Under the pieces are notes generated by a model. It saw nothing but the letters and a program-made list of their open reading frames with translations, was not told the origin of the DNA and ran no database searches. Source: Propionicimonas sp. (GTDB lineage: Bacteria > Actinomycetota > Actinomycetes > Propionibacteriales > Propionibacteriaceae). From it: DNA of 64,000 nucleotides. Position numbers and translations under genes: made by a program. Positions 10,024 through 24,162 of the stretch are shown here, one piece after another (positions within the stretch are counted from its first letter, which is position 1; every line of letters begins with the position of its first letter). The stretch lies in contig VMSW01000007.1 in assembly GCA_013791955.1 (NCBI GenBank), positions 1,116,001-1,180,000 on the forward strand. Direction: 5' to 3'.

Positions 10024-11781
10024 CTAAGCGCTTTCCAGCCAACGCCGAGCCGCCTTGATCCTGGCCTCCACCTGTTCGGTGGTGGCCTGGGCCAGGGGTG
10101 GCCCGCCGACCTCGCGACGCAAGCCAGCATGCACGTGGCTGTGCGGCACTCCGCGGGAGCGGGCTACCTGGGAGACCAGGCTGTTGAGTTCCTTGCGTCG
10201 GCCCTCCAGCGCCCGGAACAGGCTCACCTCGGCCGGTTCCTTGTCCCGACGGGACTGCCGGTCGCGGCGGGCCAGCTGGCGGCGTTGCCGTTCAGCCAAC
10301 AATGCGCTCACCTGATCGGGCTCTAGCAGGCCAGGCAGGCCGAGGTATTCGGCTTCCTCGGCACTGGACGCCTCGGTCTGCAGCCCGTAGGCCCGCGCGT
10401 CGAAAAGCACATGGTCGAAGGCTGCGATTGCCTCCAGTGTTTCTTGTTCGCCTTCAAACTCCACCAATTTGCGCTGCCGGTTCGCCTCGGCCAGCAGTGC
10501 CTCCTCTGGTGCCCATAGGTCGCCGTCAGTGGCTGGCGGTTTGCCGAGCACATGATCGCGCTGCTTCTCCAGGGTGCTGGCGTGCGCTAGCAGGATCGGC
10601 ACCGTGGGCAGAAAGATGCTGGCCAACTCACCGCGTCGCCGGCTGCGGACGAAGCGCCCCACTGCTTGCGCGAAGAAGAGCGGAGTCGAGGTCGCCGTGG
10701 CATACACCCCGACCGCCAGCCGGGGTACGTCCACACCTTCGGAGACCATGCGCACCGCCACCATCCAGCGGTCCTCACTTTGGGCGAACTTCTCGATCCG
10801 ACGGCTGGCCCCAGTGTCATCACTGAGCACCACGGTCGGTCGCTGCTCACAGATCTTCTCCAGCGCCCGCGCATATGCGCGGGCCTGTCTTTGATCGCTG
10901 GCGATCACCAGCCCGCCGGCGTCGGGAATGTGGCGACGCACCTCACTAAGACGCTGATCGGCGGCCCGCAGCACCGAATGAATCCACTCCCCCGCCGGAT
11001 CAAGAGCTGTGCGCCACGCTTGGGCGGTGACGTCTTTGGTCAGCGGCTCACCGAGGTTGGCGGCCAGTTCGTCCCCGGCCCGAGTGCGCCAGCGCATCCC
11101 GCCGCCGTAAGCCAGGAAGACCACCGGACGCACCACCTGGTCGCGCAGCGCCTCGGCGTAGCCGTAGACGTAGTCAGCCTCGGAGCGACGCACTCCGTCC
11201 CCGGTATCGAGGTATCTCACGAAAGGGATCTTGTTGGTGTCGCTGCGGAAAGGAGTGCCGGTGAGCGCCAAGCGCCTGGTGGCCAGGCAGAACGCCTGCT
11301 CGATCGCCTCGCCCCAGCTGCGCGCGTCGCCGGCATGGTGGATCTCATCGAAGATCACCAGCGTCTTGGCGGCCACTGTCCGGGCTTCGTAGCTGTGCGT
11401 GGCTGCCGCCACCCCGGCATAGGTCACTGCTTGGCCGTGAAATTGCTTGCTGCGACCCCGCTTGGCACTGCCTAAACCAGGGTCGAGGTGCAGACCCACC
11501 TTTGCTGCGGCCTCGGCCCACTGCACCTTGAGGTGCTCAGTAGGGGTGACCACGATCACCTGCTCGATTCGTCGCTGCGCGAGCAGTTCGGTCGCAACTC
11601 GCAGCGCGAAGGTGGTCTTGCCCGCACCGGGGGTGGCCACGGCCAGGAAGTCGGGCGGATCGAGCTCGCGGTAGCGGCGCAGCGCAGCCACCTGCCAGGC
11701 GCGTAGGCGCGCAGCCGTGCCCCAAGCGGCGCGGCCGGGGAAGGCTGGGGAAAGCTGGTCTAGCGCAGAACTGTTCGGCAA
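10024..11781 (-). CDS. DEAD/DEAH-box superfamily 2 helicase
   Basis: A 585-residue ATP-dependent helicase-like protein. Walker A is VATPGAGKTTFA (about residue 44), the DEAD-type box is VIFDEIHHAGD, motif III is ALTGTPFRSD, and motifs V-VI are in SEGVDVPRL and AQAVGRFVRSRRR. The C-terminal 130 residues are charged and Arg-rich. The likely start is TTG 11781, four bases after the VanZ-like stop; longer readings overlap that gene. Uncharacterised helicases of this type are common in Actinobacteria; the substrate (RNA or DNA) cannot be told from sequence. It is last in the gatCAB operon direction. Confidence 0.85.
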   Translation of the reverse strand: MPNSSALDQLSPAFPGRAAWGTAARLRAWQVAALRRYRELDPPDFLAVATPGAGKTTFALRVATELLAQRRIEQVIVVTPTEHLKVQWAEAAAKVGLHLDPGLGSAKRGRSKQFHGQAVTYAGVAAATHSYEARTVAAKTLVIFDEIHHAGDARSWGEAIEQAFCLATRRLALTGTPFRSDTNKIPFVRYLDTGDGVRRSEADYVYGYAEALRDQVVRPVVFLAYGGGMRWRTRAGDELAANLGEPLTKDVTAQAWRTALDPAGEWIHSVLRAADQRLSEVRRHIPDAGGLVIASDQRQARAYARALEKICEQRPTVVLSDDTGASRRIEKFAQSEDRWMVAVRMVSEGVDVPRLAVGVYATATSTPLFFAQAVGRFVRSRRRGELASIFLPTVPILLAHASTLEKQRDHVLGKPPATDGDLWAPEEALLAEANRQRKLVEFEGEQETLEAIAAFDHVLFDARAYGLQTEASSAEEAEYLGLPGLLEPDQVSALLAERQRRQLARRDRQSRRDKEPAEVSLFRALEGRRKELNSLVSQVARSRGVPHSHVHAGLRREVGGPPLAQATTEQVEARIKAARRWLESA

Positions 11782-11785
11782 ACCG

Positions 11786-12202
11786 CTACCCGTCGTCCCG
11801 GGTGCGATGCAGCCACCACACGGCGATGCCGATGCCCACCAGATCGGCCAGACCGTCGTAGACGTCTCCGCTGCGATTGGGGATCCACCACTTCTGGGCC
11901 AACTCACTGAAGACGGCGTGGACGGCGAAGACCGCTGCGATCAGCCAGCCGCGTCCAGTCAGCCGACCCAGCACCCACACTGGGATACCGAACAGTGCGG
12001 CGTGGACCACCTTGTCGACATAGAGCGGGTCGGGAGTCGCCGGGTTGCCCGGCAGGTATAGGGCCAGCAGGTGCAAGGCCAACACCGGAACCACCAGCCA
12101 CCACAACACCCTCCGGGTCGCTGCGTCGATTCTGGGGGCAGGCTCCACCGAGCCTCCCGGCGATTCGTCGAGTGGTGAGGGCCCGGGCTGGCGATCAGCC
12201 AA
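11786..12202 (-). CDS. VanZ-like membrane protein
   Basis: A 138-residue protein with about four hydrophobic helices (about residues 33-50, 65-82, 86-104 and 118-132) and the VanZ-type segment [11 protein letters not shown] and [20 protein letters not shown]. VanZ-family proteins are associated with teicoplanin resistance in enterococci, but most chromosomal members have no known role and no vancomycin cassette is present here. The ATG overlaps the gatB stop by eight bases, so it is probably co-transcribed with gatCAB. Confidence 0.8.
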   Translation of the reverse strand: MADRQPGPSPLDESPGGSVEPAPRIDAATRRVLWWLVVPVLALHLLALYLPGNPATPDPLYVDKVVHAALFGIPVWVLGRLTGRGWLIAAVFAVHAVFSELAQKWWIPNRSGDVYDGLADLVGIGIAVWWLHRTRDDG

Positions 12203-13685
12203 GTCGGGCCAGGATCAGTTCACGAACACGGGCGGCATCGGCCTGGCCGCGCATCTCCTTCATCACCGCACCGATCAGGGCGCCAGCCGCAGCGACCTTG
12301 CCTTCGCCGATCTTCGCAGCGACATCCGGATTGGCCTGAATCGCGCGATCAACTGCTGCCGCCAAGGCGCCATCGTCGGAGACAACTGCCAAGCCACGAC
12401 CGGCCACGACTGCGGCCGGGTCACCTTCCCCGGCCAGGACGCCGTCAATCACCTGGCGAGCCAACTTGTCGTTGAGGGTGCCAGCGTCGACCAACTCCTG
12501 AAGCGCGGCCACTTGACCCGGAGTGATTGGCAGTTGAGCAAGCTCGACCCCGGCTTCGTTGGCCCGGCGCGCCAACTCGGTCAGCCACCACTTGCGAGCC
12601 GAGGACGGCAAGGCCCCGGCGGCGACCGTCTCCTGGATCAGCTCCAGGGCGTCGGCATTGACGATGTCAGCGAACTCCTGATCGGCAAAGCCCCACGCCG
12701 CCTGCAGCCGTTTGCGCTTCACCGCCGGCACCTCAGGCAGGGTGGCACGCAACTGCTCCACCCATTCCGAACTCGGCGCCACTGGCACCAAATCCGGCTC
12801 GGGGAAGTAGCGGTAGTCCTCGGCCTCTTCCTTGGAACGTCCCGCAGTGGTGTAGCCCTCCTCGTGCCAGTGCCGGGTTTCCTGATGCACCTTGCCGCCA
12901 GCGGCCAGGAGCGCGGCCTGTCGGCGAATCTCGTAGTAGAGGGCGTTTTCGATGCTGCGCAGCGAGTTGACGTTCTTGGTTTCGGTGCGCAGACCGAGTT
13001 CGGTCTCGCCCTTGGGCATCAAAGAGACGTTGGCATCGCAGCGCAACGATCCCTGCTCCATCCGGACGTCGGAAACTCCAAGGGCGCGCATCAGGTCGCG
13101 CAAATAGGACACATAGGCCTTGGCCACTGCTGGCGCTTTGGCGCCGGTGCCCCGAATCGGCCTGGTGACGATCTCGATCAGCGGCGTGCCAGCCCGGTTG
13201 TAGTCAACCAGCGAGTACTCGGCATCGCCGATCCGTCCGGTCGAACCGCCAGCGTGGACGAGCTTGCCGGCGTCCTCCTCCATGTGGGCCCGCTCGATCT
13301 CGATGGCGAAGATCTCGCCGTCGACTTCGAGCTCGACCAGCCCGTTGAAGGCGATCGGCTCGTCGTACTGGGAGGTCTGGAAGTCCTTGGTCATGTCCGG
13401 GTAGAAGTAGTTCTTCCGCGCGAAGCGGCACCACCCCGCGATGTCACAACCGAGTGCCAACCCGATCCGGATCGCCGACTCAATCGCCTTGCCGTTGACC
13501 ACCGGCAACGAGCCTGGCAAGCCAAGGCAAACCGGGCAGGTGTTGGAGTTAGGCACATCGCCGAACTGATTGGCGCAGCCGCAAAACATCTTGGTCGCGG
13601 TGTTCAACTCAACGTGCACCTCCAATCCCAGCACTGGGTCGAAGGTGGCCATCGCCTCCTCGAATTCCATTAGCTCCACGCTCAT
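12195..13685 (-). CDS. gatB: Aspartyl/glutamyl-tRNA(Asn/Gln) amidotransferase subunit B
   Basis: Kinase-like subunit of GatCAB, which converts Glu-tRNA(Gln) (and Asp-tRNA(Asn)) to the amidated forms in organisms lacking GlnRS. The 496 residues include the N-terminal [10 protein letters not shown] signature, the zinc-site cysteines (CGCANQF with CPVCLGLPG), and the C-terminal YqeY-like tail (about 350-496) that contacts the tRNA elbow. The start ATG overlaps the gatA stop. The order gatC-gatA-gatB is the normal bacterial operon. Confidence 0.98.
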   Translation of the reverse strand: MSVELMEFEEAMATFDPVLGLEVHVELNTATKMFCGCANQFGDVPNSNTCPVCLGLPGSLPVVNGKAIESAIRIGLALGCDIAGWCRFARKNYFYPDMTKDFQTSQYDEPIAFNGLVELEVDGEIFAIEIERAHMEEDAGKLVHAGGSTGRIGDAEYSLVDYNRAGTPLIEIVTRPIRGTGAKAPAVAKAYVSYLRDLMRALGVSDVRMEQGSLRCDANVSLMPKGETELGLRTETKNVNSLRSIENALYYEIRRQAALLAAGGKVHQETRHWHEEGYTTAGRSKEEAEDYRYFPEPDLVPVAPSSEWVEQLRATLPEVPAVKRKRLQAAWGFADQEFADIVNADALELIQETVAAGALPSSARKWWLTELARRANEAGVELAQLPITPGQVAALQELVDAGTLNDKLARQVIDGVLAGEGDPAAVVAGRGLAVVSDDGALAAAVDRAIQANPDVAAKIGEGKVAAAGALIGAVMKEMRGQADAARVRELILARLG

Positions 13686-15208
13686 CGCGCACCCCCGTTC
13701 AGGTAGGCACCGGCCGGCGAAGCGACCAGTTGATCGAGCAGTCGCCCGCCCCAGCGATCAGTCAAGGCCTGCTCCAGCGCAGCGCCGACTCGATAGAGCC
13801 GATCGTCGGCCATGGCGGGGGCCATAATCTGAAAACCCACCGGTAATCCGTCGTCTGGGCTGAGGCCGACCGGCACTGAGATAGCGCAGTTCCCGGCCAA
13901 GTTGGACGGGATCGTACACAGATCGGCCTTATACATCGCCAGCGGGTCGTCAACCCGTTCCCCGATCTTGAATGCGGTGGTCGGGGTGGTTGGCGAGACG
14001 AGCACGTCGGCACTGGCGAACGCGGCGTCGAAATCCTGGGTGATCAGCGTCCGAACCTTCTGGGCCGAGCCGTAATAGGCGTCGTAGTAGCCCGAGGACA
14101 GGGCGTAGGTGCCGATGATGATCCGGCGTTTCACTTCGGCCCCGAATCCGGCACCACGGGTCAGGTTCATCACGTCTTCAACGCTGTTCACCCCGTCATC
14201 GCCGACCCGCAGGCCATATCGCATGGCATCGAAGCGGGCCAGGTTGGAGCTGACCTCACTGGGCATGATCAGGTAGTACGCGCTCAGCGCATAGTCGAAG
14301 TTGGGGCAGGAGACCTCAGTGATTTCGGCGCCAAGCTCGGCCAGCACCGCCAATGCTTCGTTGAACCGCTGCAGCACGCCGGGGGCATAGCCGTCACCGC
14401 CGAGTTCGCGGACCACCGCGATCTTGAGTCCCTTCACCTCAGCGTGCTTGGCAGCAGCCACCACGTCGGGCACCGCGGCGTTGATGGAGGTCGAATCCCG
14501 AGGATCCCACCCGGCAATCACCTGGTGCAGCAACGCCGCATCCAGCACCGTGCGTGCGCACGGCCCGGGAGTGTCCAGGCTCGAAGCCATCGCCACCACG
14601 CCATAGCGGGAGGTGGCGCCGTAAGTCGGCTTCACCCCGACAGTGGCCGTGACCGCAGCTGGCTGCCGAATCGAGCCGCCGGTATCGGTGCCAAGGGCCA
14701 ACGGAGCCTCGAAAGCGGCCAAGGCTGCCGCCGAGCCGCCGCCCGAGCCGCCCGGAATCCGGTCGAGGTCCCAAGGGTTGTGGGTGGTGAAGTAGCCGGA
14801 GTTCTCTGTTGATGAGCCCATCGCGAACTCGTCCATGTTGGTCTTGCCGAGCACCACGATGCCAGCCGCCAACACCTTGTCGGTAATGGTGGAGTTGTAG
14901 GGCGGCACCCAACCTTCCAGGATTCGCGACCCGCAGGTGGTTGGAGCGCCAGTCATGGTGAAGATGTCCTTCATCGCCAGCGGAATGCCAGCTAACGGGC
15001 CGAGTTCCTCACCGGCCATCCGGCGGGCATCAATCGCCTCCGCGCTTGCGAGCGCCCGGGCAGCATCGACATGCAGGAAGGCCTTCACTGCCGAATCCAC
15101 CCGCTCGATCTGCTCCAGACTCGCCTGGGTCAACTCGCGCGCGCTGAGTTGTTTTTCGGCCAGCAGCCCGCTGAGCTCGGCGGCATCGGTGCGCAGCAGG
15201 TCGCTCAT
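13682..15208 (-). CDS. gatA: Glutamyl-tRNA(Gln) amidotransferase subunit A (amidase)
   Basis: Amidase subunit that releases ammonia from glutamine. The 508-residue protein has the amidase-signature Ser-cisSer-Lys triad: Lys in PLAMKDIFT (about 79), the glycine/serine loop [10 protein letters not shown] (about 153), and the nucleophilic Ser in [12 protein letters not shown] (about 177). It overlaps gatC at the start and gatB at the end by four bases each, so all three are coupled. There is nothing abnormal in length or motifs. Confidence 0.98.
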   Translation of the reverse strand: MSDLLRTDAAELSGLLAEKQLSARELTQASLEQIERVDSAVKAFLHVDAARALASAEAIDARRMAGEELGPLAGIPLAMKDIFTMTGAPTTCGSRILEGWVPPYNSTITDKVLAAGIVVLGKTNMDEFAMGSSTENSGYFTTHNPWDLDRIPGGSGGGSAAALAAFEAPLALGTDTGGSIRQPAAVTATVGVKPTYGATSRYGVVAMASSLDTPGPCARTVLDAALLHQVIAGWDPRDSTSINAAVPDVVAAAKHAEVKGLKIAVVRELGGDGYAPGVLQRFNEALAVLAELGAEITEVSCPNFDYALSAYYLIMPSEVSSNLARFDAMRYGLRVGDDGVNSVEDVMNLTRGAGFGAEVKRRIIIGTYALSSGYYDAYYGSAQKVRTLITQDFDAAFASADVLVSPTTPTTAFKIGERVDDPLAMYKADLCTIPSNLAGNCAISVPVGLSPDDGLPVGFQIMAPAMADDRLYRVGAALEQALTDRWGGRLLDQLVASPAGAYLNGGAR

Positions 15209-15501
15209 GCTTCCTCCCCGAGGATTCGCGGCACTCGGAATCTTCCGTCTCCCACCGACGGTGCCCCAGCCAGGACGGCCTCAGGCGTCAGCGACGGTTG
15301 CACCACGTCCTCGCGGAAGACATTGATCAGCGCCATGGCATGCGAAGTCGGCGGCACGTCAGTTGCAGCCACCTCTGACACTCTGGCCACCGCCGTCAGG
15401 ATCACGTCCAGCTGTGGGGCGAGCTGTTCTAATTCGGAATCAGTTAGCCGGATCCGGGCCAACTCGCCCAGTCTGGCTACCTCTTTCGCCGTCAAAGCCA
15501 A
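15205..15501 (-). CDS. gatC: Glutamyl-tRNA(Gln) amidotransferase subunit C
   Basis: Small stabilising subunit that wraps the GatA-GatB interface. The 98-residue product begins [19 protein letters not shown], the typical N-terminal helix, and ends with the conserved LREDVV-like (FREDVVQPS) and FRVPRIL segments. I place the start at TTG 15501 because AGGAG lies six bases upstream; an earlier in-frame TTG at 15516 would put that ribosome site inside the gene. Confidence 0.95.
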   Translation of the reverse strand: MALTAKEVARLGELARIRLTDSELEQLAPQLDVILTAVARVSEVAATDVPPTSHAMALINVFREDVVQPSLTPEAVLAGAPSVGDGRFRVPRILGEEA

Positions 15502-15611
15502 GGTGAACTCCTGCAAACGATCGCGGGCGCGCGGGCGTCCGCCCGGGCCGGTGTCTCACTCTACCGGTGTGCTTTGACCCACTCGTAACACCAATAGGCC
15601 ACACTGTGCGG

Positions 15612-16232
15612 GTGTTCCTCGTACGAGTTGCCCTCCCAGATCGCCCCGGCTCCCTAGGCGCGGTGGCCACTGCGATGGGTCAAGCCCAGGCCGACATCAT
15701 GGCGGTAGAGATCGTGGAGAAGTACGAGGGCTACGCCATCGACGACTTCATGGTGGAACTGCCCACCGGCGTGGCAGCTGATGCGCTGATCACCGCCTGT
15801 GAATCTGAGCCCGGCGTTGAAGTGGTCTGGGTCTCGCATTACCCAGAGGCTTGGGGCCTGCAGGCTGATGTCGACGTGCTCACCGCGATGACTGAGGAGC
15901 CAGACCGCGCTGAGGATATCCTGACCAACCAGGCGCCCGCAGTTTTCCGGGTGTCGTGGGCGATCTTGGTCGATCGGCAAAGCGGCGAGGTACTCGCCCG
16001 CTCAGAGATGGCTCCCGACCTCGATGTGGCCGGAGTGGCCGCGCTCGGCCCGCTACATGAACTGCGTTCGGACGAACTGCCCGACGGCTGGATTCCTGGC
16101 TGGAGCGAAACGCTGATCGCCGTGGCCCCGATGCGACGCGACGCTGCCATTGTGCTCGCCCGCCGCGGTGGCCCGGAGTTCATCAAGTCGGAGTTGGCCC
16201 GCCTGCGGCACCTGGCTGCACTCGCCCTCTAG
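15612..16232 (+). CDS. ACT-domain regulatory protein, unknown ligand
   Basis: A 206-residue protein with an N-terminal ACT domain (about residues 1-75; VRVALPDRPGSLGAVATAMG is the classic first strand and ligand-binding loop, and VEIVEKYEGYAIDDFMVELP the following part). The C-terminal half (about 100-206) is less familiar and ends in a basic helix. ACT domains normally bind amino acids. It is divergent from gatC. The GTG at 15612 has CACACT six bases before it and no Shine-Dalgarno; GTG 15606 is an alternative. No enzymatic domain is visible. Confidence 0.85.
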   Translation: MFLVRVALPDRPGSLGAVATAMGQAQADIMAVEIVEKYEGYAIDDFMVELPTGVAADALITACESEPGVEVVWVSHYPEAWGLQADVDVLTAMTEEPDRAEDILTNQAPAVFRVSWAILVDRQSGEVLARSEMAPDLDVAGVAALGPLHELRSDELPDGWIPGWSETLIAVAPMRRDAAIVLARRGGPEFIKSELARLRHLAALAL

Positions 16233-16244
16233 GCCTGGCGCAGC

Positions 16245-16448
16245 TCAGCGCAGCAATGTCCACATGTAGTAGCCGTAGGTGACCACGACGGCCAGGACCA
16301 CCACTAAGCCAGCGATGGCGAACCAGCGATGCCGTTTCTTGGTGCGGGTGTTGGGTACCTCGGTCGGCCCCCATTCACCCATCGCCGGACGCACCCTTGG
16401 CGGTGCGCCCTCGTTTAGGTTCAGATTCGAGTTCAGACCTTCAGGCAC
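16245..16448 (-). CDS. Small single-pass membrane protein, unknown
   Basis: A 67-residue product with a hydrophilic, Asn/Pro-rich N-terminus (MPEGLNSNLNLNEG), a basic TKKRHRW segment before a single hydrophobic helix at about residues 43-63, and a short TLLR tail; the charge pattern predicts the N-terminus inside. It begins nine bases after the ligA stop in the same direction. TAGGAT lies six bases before the GTG, but it overlaps the ligA stop codon, so I give it little weight as a promoter. Confidence 0.7.
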   Translation of the reverse strand: MPEGLNSNLNLNEGAPPRVRPAMGEWGPTEVPNTRTKKRHRWFAIAGLVVVLAVVVTYGYYMWTLLR

Positions 16449-16457
16449 GTCGCGATC

Positions 16458-18572
<2,115 letters not shown>

Positions 18573-18595
18573 CTACGAACCGGGCGGCCAGACGC

Positions 18596-19606
18596 CTAGC
18601 GCTGGCCTAGCTCGTCGGCCAGTCGACCGGCAGTCGAACGCAACGCCGCAAACCCGGCCAACACCTGGGCCGGGCTCCAACTCGACAGCCCACAGGCCGG
18701 GGTAAGGGTGAGCGCCGACGCTGGCGGATTCCCTAACCGCTCAACCAGGCGCAGCGTCCGGTCAGTGAGTCGATCCGCGCTCAACGGCGCCACCCTGGTC
18801 GGCAATACGCCCAAATACAGCTGAGCGCCGGCATCTGCTGCGCCTCCGAGCGCGTCCAGCCCGTCCCCGCTCAGGGTGTCCACATCCAGACTCACCCCCG
18901 ACAGGCCCGCGCCGCGCTCGCCGAGCAGATTCGCCAGGGGCCAAACCTTGCCTGGGCCGATCCAGGGCGCACAACTGTGCAGGATCACTTCGTCAGTCAC
19001 CGGACGGGCGGCAGCGCTGACCCAACCCAGCGCGGCACTGATCTCGGGTAGGTCTATCGCGCGATGTCGGAAGAACCCACCCGGAGTTGGCACCGCACCG
19101 GCGGCCACCGACGGCAGCGACGGTTCGTCTATCTGCAGCACCAATACGGCCCCCGGCAGCCGTCGTCGCAGGTCGAAAAGCAGCTCCCCCACGCTCTCGG
19201 CCAGCGACTGGGCCAGGTCACGCCGAGCGCCCAAGTCGGCCAACACCCTGCCGGTGTGCGCCACCCCCAGGTTGGCTGCCAAGGTCCAGGGCCCGGTCAC
19301 CGCGACCTTGAACCGCCCAGTGAAGCCCGCAGCGTTGTCTTCCAGCTGATCCAAGTCATCGCGCCAGCACGCCCTGGCCCGGCGCTGATCGATGCCCGGA
19401 GCATCAGCCAGGCGCCATTCACCGCCTTGATGGTCCGCAGCCAGCCCCGAGGGCAGCCCGAGACCCCGTCCGATCATCGCCGACCAAGGGCCGCGAGCGG
19501 GTAGCTCAGGCAAGTAGGGAAAGTCGGGCAGCTTCTCGAAGGTCATCCGCACGGCGCTGGCGAAATCGTCTCCTGGCAGCGAGCCGATCCCGGTGAAGGC
19601 CACCAT
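18596..19606 (-). CDS. Short MetE-like cobalamin-independent methionine synthase core
   Basis: A 336-residue protein resembling only the C-terminal catalytic barrel of MetE. Candidate zinc ligands are visible in ILHSCAPW (about 210) and TPACGLSSW (about 308), and the barrel segment VLQIDEPSLPSV (about 158) matches the family's DEP motif. It lacks the N-terminal half of the classical 750-residue enzyme, as do archaeal and many actinobacterial homologues, whose methyl donor is uncertain. The start overlaps the mnmA stop (ATGA). I leave the symbol blank because activity as a full MetE is not assured. Confidence 0.82.
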   Translation of the reverse strand: MVAFTGIGSLPGDDFASAVRMTFEKLPDFPYLPELPARGPWSAMIGRGLGLPSGLAADHQGGEWRLADAPGIDQRRARACWRDDLDQLEDNAAGFTGRFKVAVTGPWTLAANLGVAHTGRVLADLGARRDLAQSLAESVGELLFDLRRRLPGAVLVLQIDEPSLPSVAAGAVPTPGGFFRHRAIDLPEISAALGWVSAAARPVTDEVILHSCAPWIGPGKVWPLANLLGERGAGLSGVSLDVDTLSGDGLDALGGAADAGAQLYLGVLPTRVAPLSADRLTDRTLRLVERLGNPPASALTLTPACGLSSWSPAQVLAGFAALRSTAGRLADELGQR

Positions 19607-20682
19607 CAGCTGTTCGTCGCGGCGATGGTGGCTGCACCGACCACCCGATCGCCGTCGTAGTGAACCGCAGCTTGGCCGGGAGCGATGCCGAAGGCCGGCT
19701 CATCGAGGGCGATTTCGAGTTGATCGGCCACCACCGAAATCGTCGCTGGCATCGCCTCGCCGTGGGCCCGCACCTGCACCAGGCCCCGCCAGCTTCCAGT
19801 TTGCGGCCGCTCGGTCCAGGTGGGTCGAATACCGGTGATGGTGCGTACCACCAAGGACGACTTCGGCCCGACGGTGACGGTGTTGGCCACCGGGTCCAGG
19901 CCCAGCACATAGCGGGGACGCCCGTCACCGGCGGGCACGGAGAGGTGGAGGCCGTGCCGCTGGCCAACGGTGAACTGGTGGTAGCCGCGATGGGCACCGA
20001 CCACCTCATCGGCTTCGTTGACGATGTCACCGACCCGCTCGCCCAGCCGATCATTGAGGAACCCCGCAGTGTCACCGGTGGGGATGAAGCAGATGTCGTG
20101 GCTGTCGGGCTTGTCGGCCACCAGTAGGCCTCGCTCAGCTGCCTCTGCCCGCAGTTCGGTCTTCGATTGCACCTCGCCAAGCGGGAACTCACACCGGGCC
20201 AGTTGCGCCGCGGTCAACACCCCCAGCACATAGGACTGATCCTTGGCCGGCTCGGCTGCGCGATACAGCGAGGGGTCCTCATCGGTTCGGTCCAGCCGGG
20301 CGTAGTGGCCGGTGGCCACCGCGTCGAAGCCCAGCGCCACCCCACGTTCGAGCACGGCAGCGAACTTGATCTTCTCGTTGCAGCGCAGGCAGGGGTTCGG
20401 GGTCCGCCCGGCGGCGTACTCGGCCACGAAGTCGGCCACCACGTCGGCAGCGAAGCGCTCGGAGAAGTCCCAAACGTAGAACGGAATACCCAGCACGTCC
20501 GCGGCGCGGCGCGCGTCGTTCGCATCGGCGATCGAACAGCAGCCACGTGAGCCGCTGCGATATAGCTCCGGGTTGCGCGACAAGGCCAGATGTACGCCGG
20601 TCACATCGTGGCCAGCCTCAACCAGGCGCGCGGTAGCCACCGCGGAGTCAACCCCGCCCGACATCGCTGCCAAGATGCGCAT
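19606..20682 (-). CDS. mnmA: tRNA-specific 2-thiouridylase
   Basis: Activates U34 of tRNA(Lys/Glu/Gln) with ATP and inserts sulfur. The 358 residues begin with the PP-loop [14 protein letters not shown]; the two catalytic cysteines are in [13 protein letters not shown] (about 100) and [10 protein letters not shown] (about 197). A strong ribosome site, AGGAGG, precedes the ATG. It lies 31 bases after a cysteine desulfurase gene that could supply the sulfur, and overlaps the methionine-synthase-like gene downstream. Confidence 0.97.
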   Translation of the reverse strand: MRILAAMSGGVDSAVATARLVEAGHDVTGVHLALSRNPELYRSGSRGCCSIADANDARRAADVLGIPFYVWDFSERFAADVVADFVAEYAAGRTPNPCLRCNEKIKFAAVLERGVALGFDAVATGHYARLDRTDEDPSLYRAAEPAKDQSYVLGVLTAAQLARCEFPLGEVQSKTELRAEAAERGLLVADKPDSHDICFIPTGDTAGFLNDRLGERVGDIVNEADEVVGAHRGYHQFTVGQRHGLHLSVPAGDGRPRYVLGLDPVANTVTVGPKSSLVVRTITGIRPTWTERPQTGSWRGLVQVRAHGEAMPATISVVADQLEIALDEPAFGIAPGQAAVHYDGDRVVGAATIAATNS

Positions 20683-20713
20683 CCAACCTCCTACTGAGCC
20701 CTAGGAGTCTAGT

Positions 20714-21835
20714 TCAGGCAGCAGCTCGCGCCTTAGCCACCGCTGTCGGCAACACTGCCAACGCCCGCTCGATCTCAGCCGCCGAAGTGGACGGACCGAA
20801 AGAGAAGCGCAGGCTGGAACCGGCATCAGCCAGGCTACGTCCCATCGCCAGCAATACCTCGCTGGGTTGGTGCATCCCGGCGGTGCAGGCCGACCCGGTG
20901 GAAGCGTCGATCCCGGCCGCATCGAGCAATAGCAGAACGTCATCGGCGCGGGCACCGGCGAAAGTCAGGTTCACGATGGCCGGACTCGCCAGTGCCGGTG
21001 AGTTCACCCGAACCTGATCGATCCGGGCAAGCACGCCAGCGACCAACTGCTGCTTCAACTCGGCCAAACGCTGCTGTTCTTCGGCTTGCCTGACCGCCGC
21101 CAGGCGCGCGGCCGCCGCAAAGCCGACCGCCAACGCAACCGGGACCGTGCCCGAGCGCAGCTTTGCTTCCTGCCCCCCACCGAAACCGGACGGCCGCAGC
21201 TGGATGCCGCGGCGCACCACCAGCGCGCCGATACCCACCGGGCCACCGAGTTTGTGGGCGCTGAGGCTAAGCAGATCGAGCCCACTCGCGGCGAAGTCGA
21301 TCACCAGATGACCGAAGGCCTGCACGGCATCGCTGTGGGCCCAAGCCCCAACGGCATGCGCCAAATCAGCGGCCTTGGCCACCGGCTCAATGACCCCGGT
21401 TTCGTTGTTCACCCACATCACCGAAACCAGCGCGGTTTGGGCACCGATTAGCTCGGCCAGCTCCGCGGTGACCAGGAACCCGTCGGCGTCCACCGGGAGC
21501 AACTGCACCTGGTCGCCGCGTTCACGGACTCCAGCAACCGAAGGATGCTCGATTGCCGAGATCGCCACCTGGCTACGGCCTGGACGCGGCGCGCCGAGCA
21601 GCGCCAAGTTGTTGGCTTCGGTACCGCCGGAGGTGAACACCAGCTCATCGGGACGGGCACCAACCGAGACGGCCAATGATTCCCGGGCTTCTTCCAGCAG
21701 CCGCCGTGCCGTCCGACCCGATTGATGCAGCGAGCTCGGATTGCCTGCCTGACCCATGGCTTCGACCAGCTCGGCCAGCACTTCAGCAGGCATCGGGGAG
21801 CTCGCCGCGTGGTCCAGATAGCTCCTTGCGGTCAT
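20714..21835 (-). CDS. Cysteine desulfurase (NifS/IscS family)
   Basis: PLP enzyme that takes sulfur from cysteine to an enzyme persulfide. The 373-residue product begins MTARSYLDHAASSPMP. It has the PLP lysine in LSLSAHKLGGPVG (about 200) and the persulfide-forming Cys in STGSACTAGMHQPS (about 322), with the short loop of the IscS-like group. The neighbouring mnmA suggests it supplies tRNA thiolation, possibly also Fe-S assembly. The ATG at 21835 is preceded by AGGAG at a rather long distance of 11 bases. Confidence 0.93.
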   Translation of the reverse strand: MTARSYLDHAASSPMPAEVLAELVEAMGQAGNPSSLHQSGRTARRLLEEARESLAVSVGARPDELVFTSGGTEANNLALLGAPRPGRSQVAISAIEHPSVAGVRERGDQVQLLPVDADGFLVTAELAELIGAQTALVSVMWVNNETGVIEPVAKAADLAHAVGAWAHSDAVQAFGHLVIDFAASGLDLLSLSAHKLGGPVGIGALVVRRGIQLRPSGFGGGQEAKLRSGTVPVALAVGFAAAARLAAVRQAEEQQRLAELKQQLVAGVLARIDQVRVNSPALASPAIVNLTFAGARADDVLLLLDAAGIDASTGSACTAGMHQPSEVLLAMGRSLADAGSSLRFSFGPSTSAAEIERALAVLPTAVAKARAAA

Positions 21836-21947
21836 GATTTCGGCAGCTCCTGAGCGGCTCAAACGGCGGGGAAAACCACCGGCGGAGTTTAGGCCCGGTG
21901 CTTCAATGGTCCACACTAGGTCACACTCCACCGACCGAAGGCCCTAA

Positions 21948-24116
<2,169 letters not shown>

Positions 24117-24149
24117 GTCCACTCCGCCCCAAGCTGGTGCCTCACACGC

Positions 24150-24155
24150 TAGGTT
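24150..24155 (+). promoter_or_regulatory. Candidate -10 element for leaderless glgE
   Basis: TAGGTT fits the actinobacterial TANNNT -10 consensus and ends seven bases before the glgE GTG, so a transcript starting at the usual distance would begin at or next to the start codon. No Shine-Dalgarno is present. Inferred from position only. Confidence 0.45.
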
Positions 24156-24162
24156 TGGCCTT

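Noticed and set aside
11786-12202. Glycopeptide-resistance gene vanZ
   Set aside because: Only the membrane fold matches; there is no vanHAX cassette, and it is coupled to gatB.
12045-13673. 542-codon open frame on the plus strand
   Set aside because: Lies wholly antisense to gatB; long mirror frames are expected at this GC content, and the product is His/Arg/Gln-rich with no domain.
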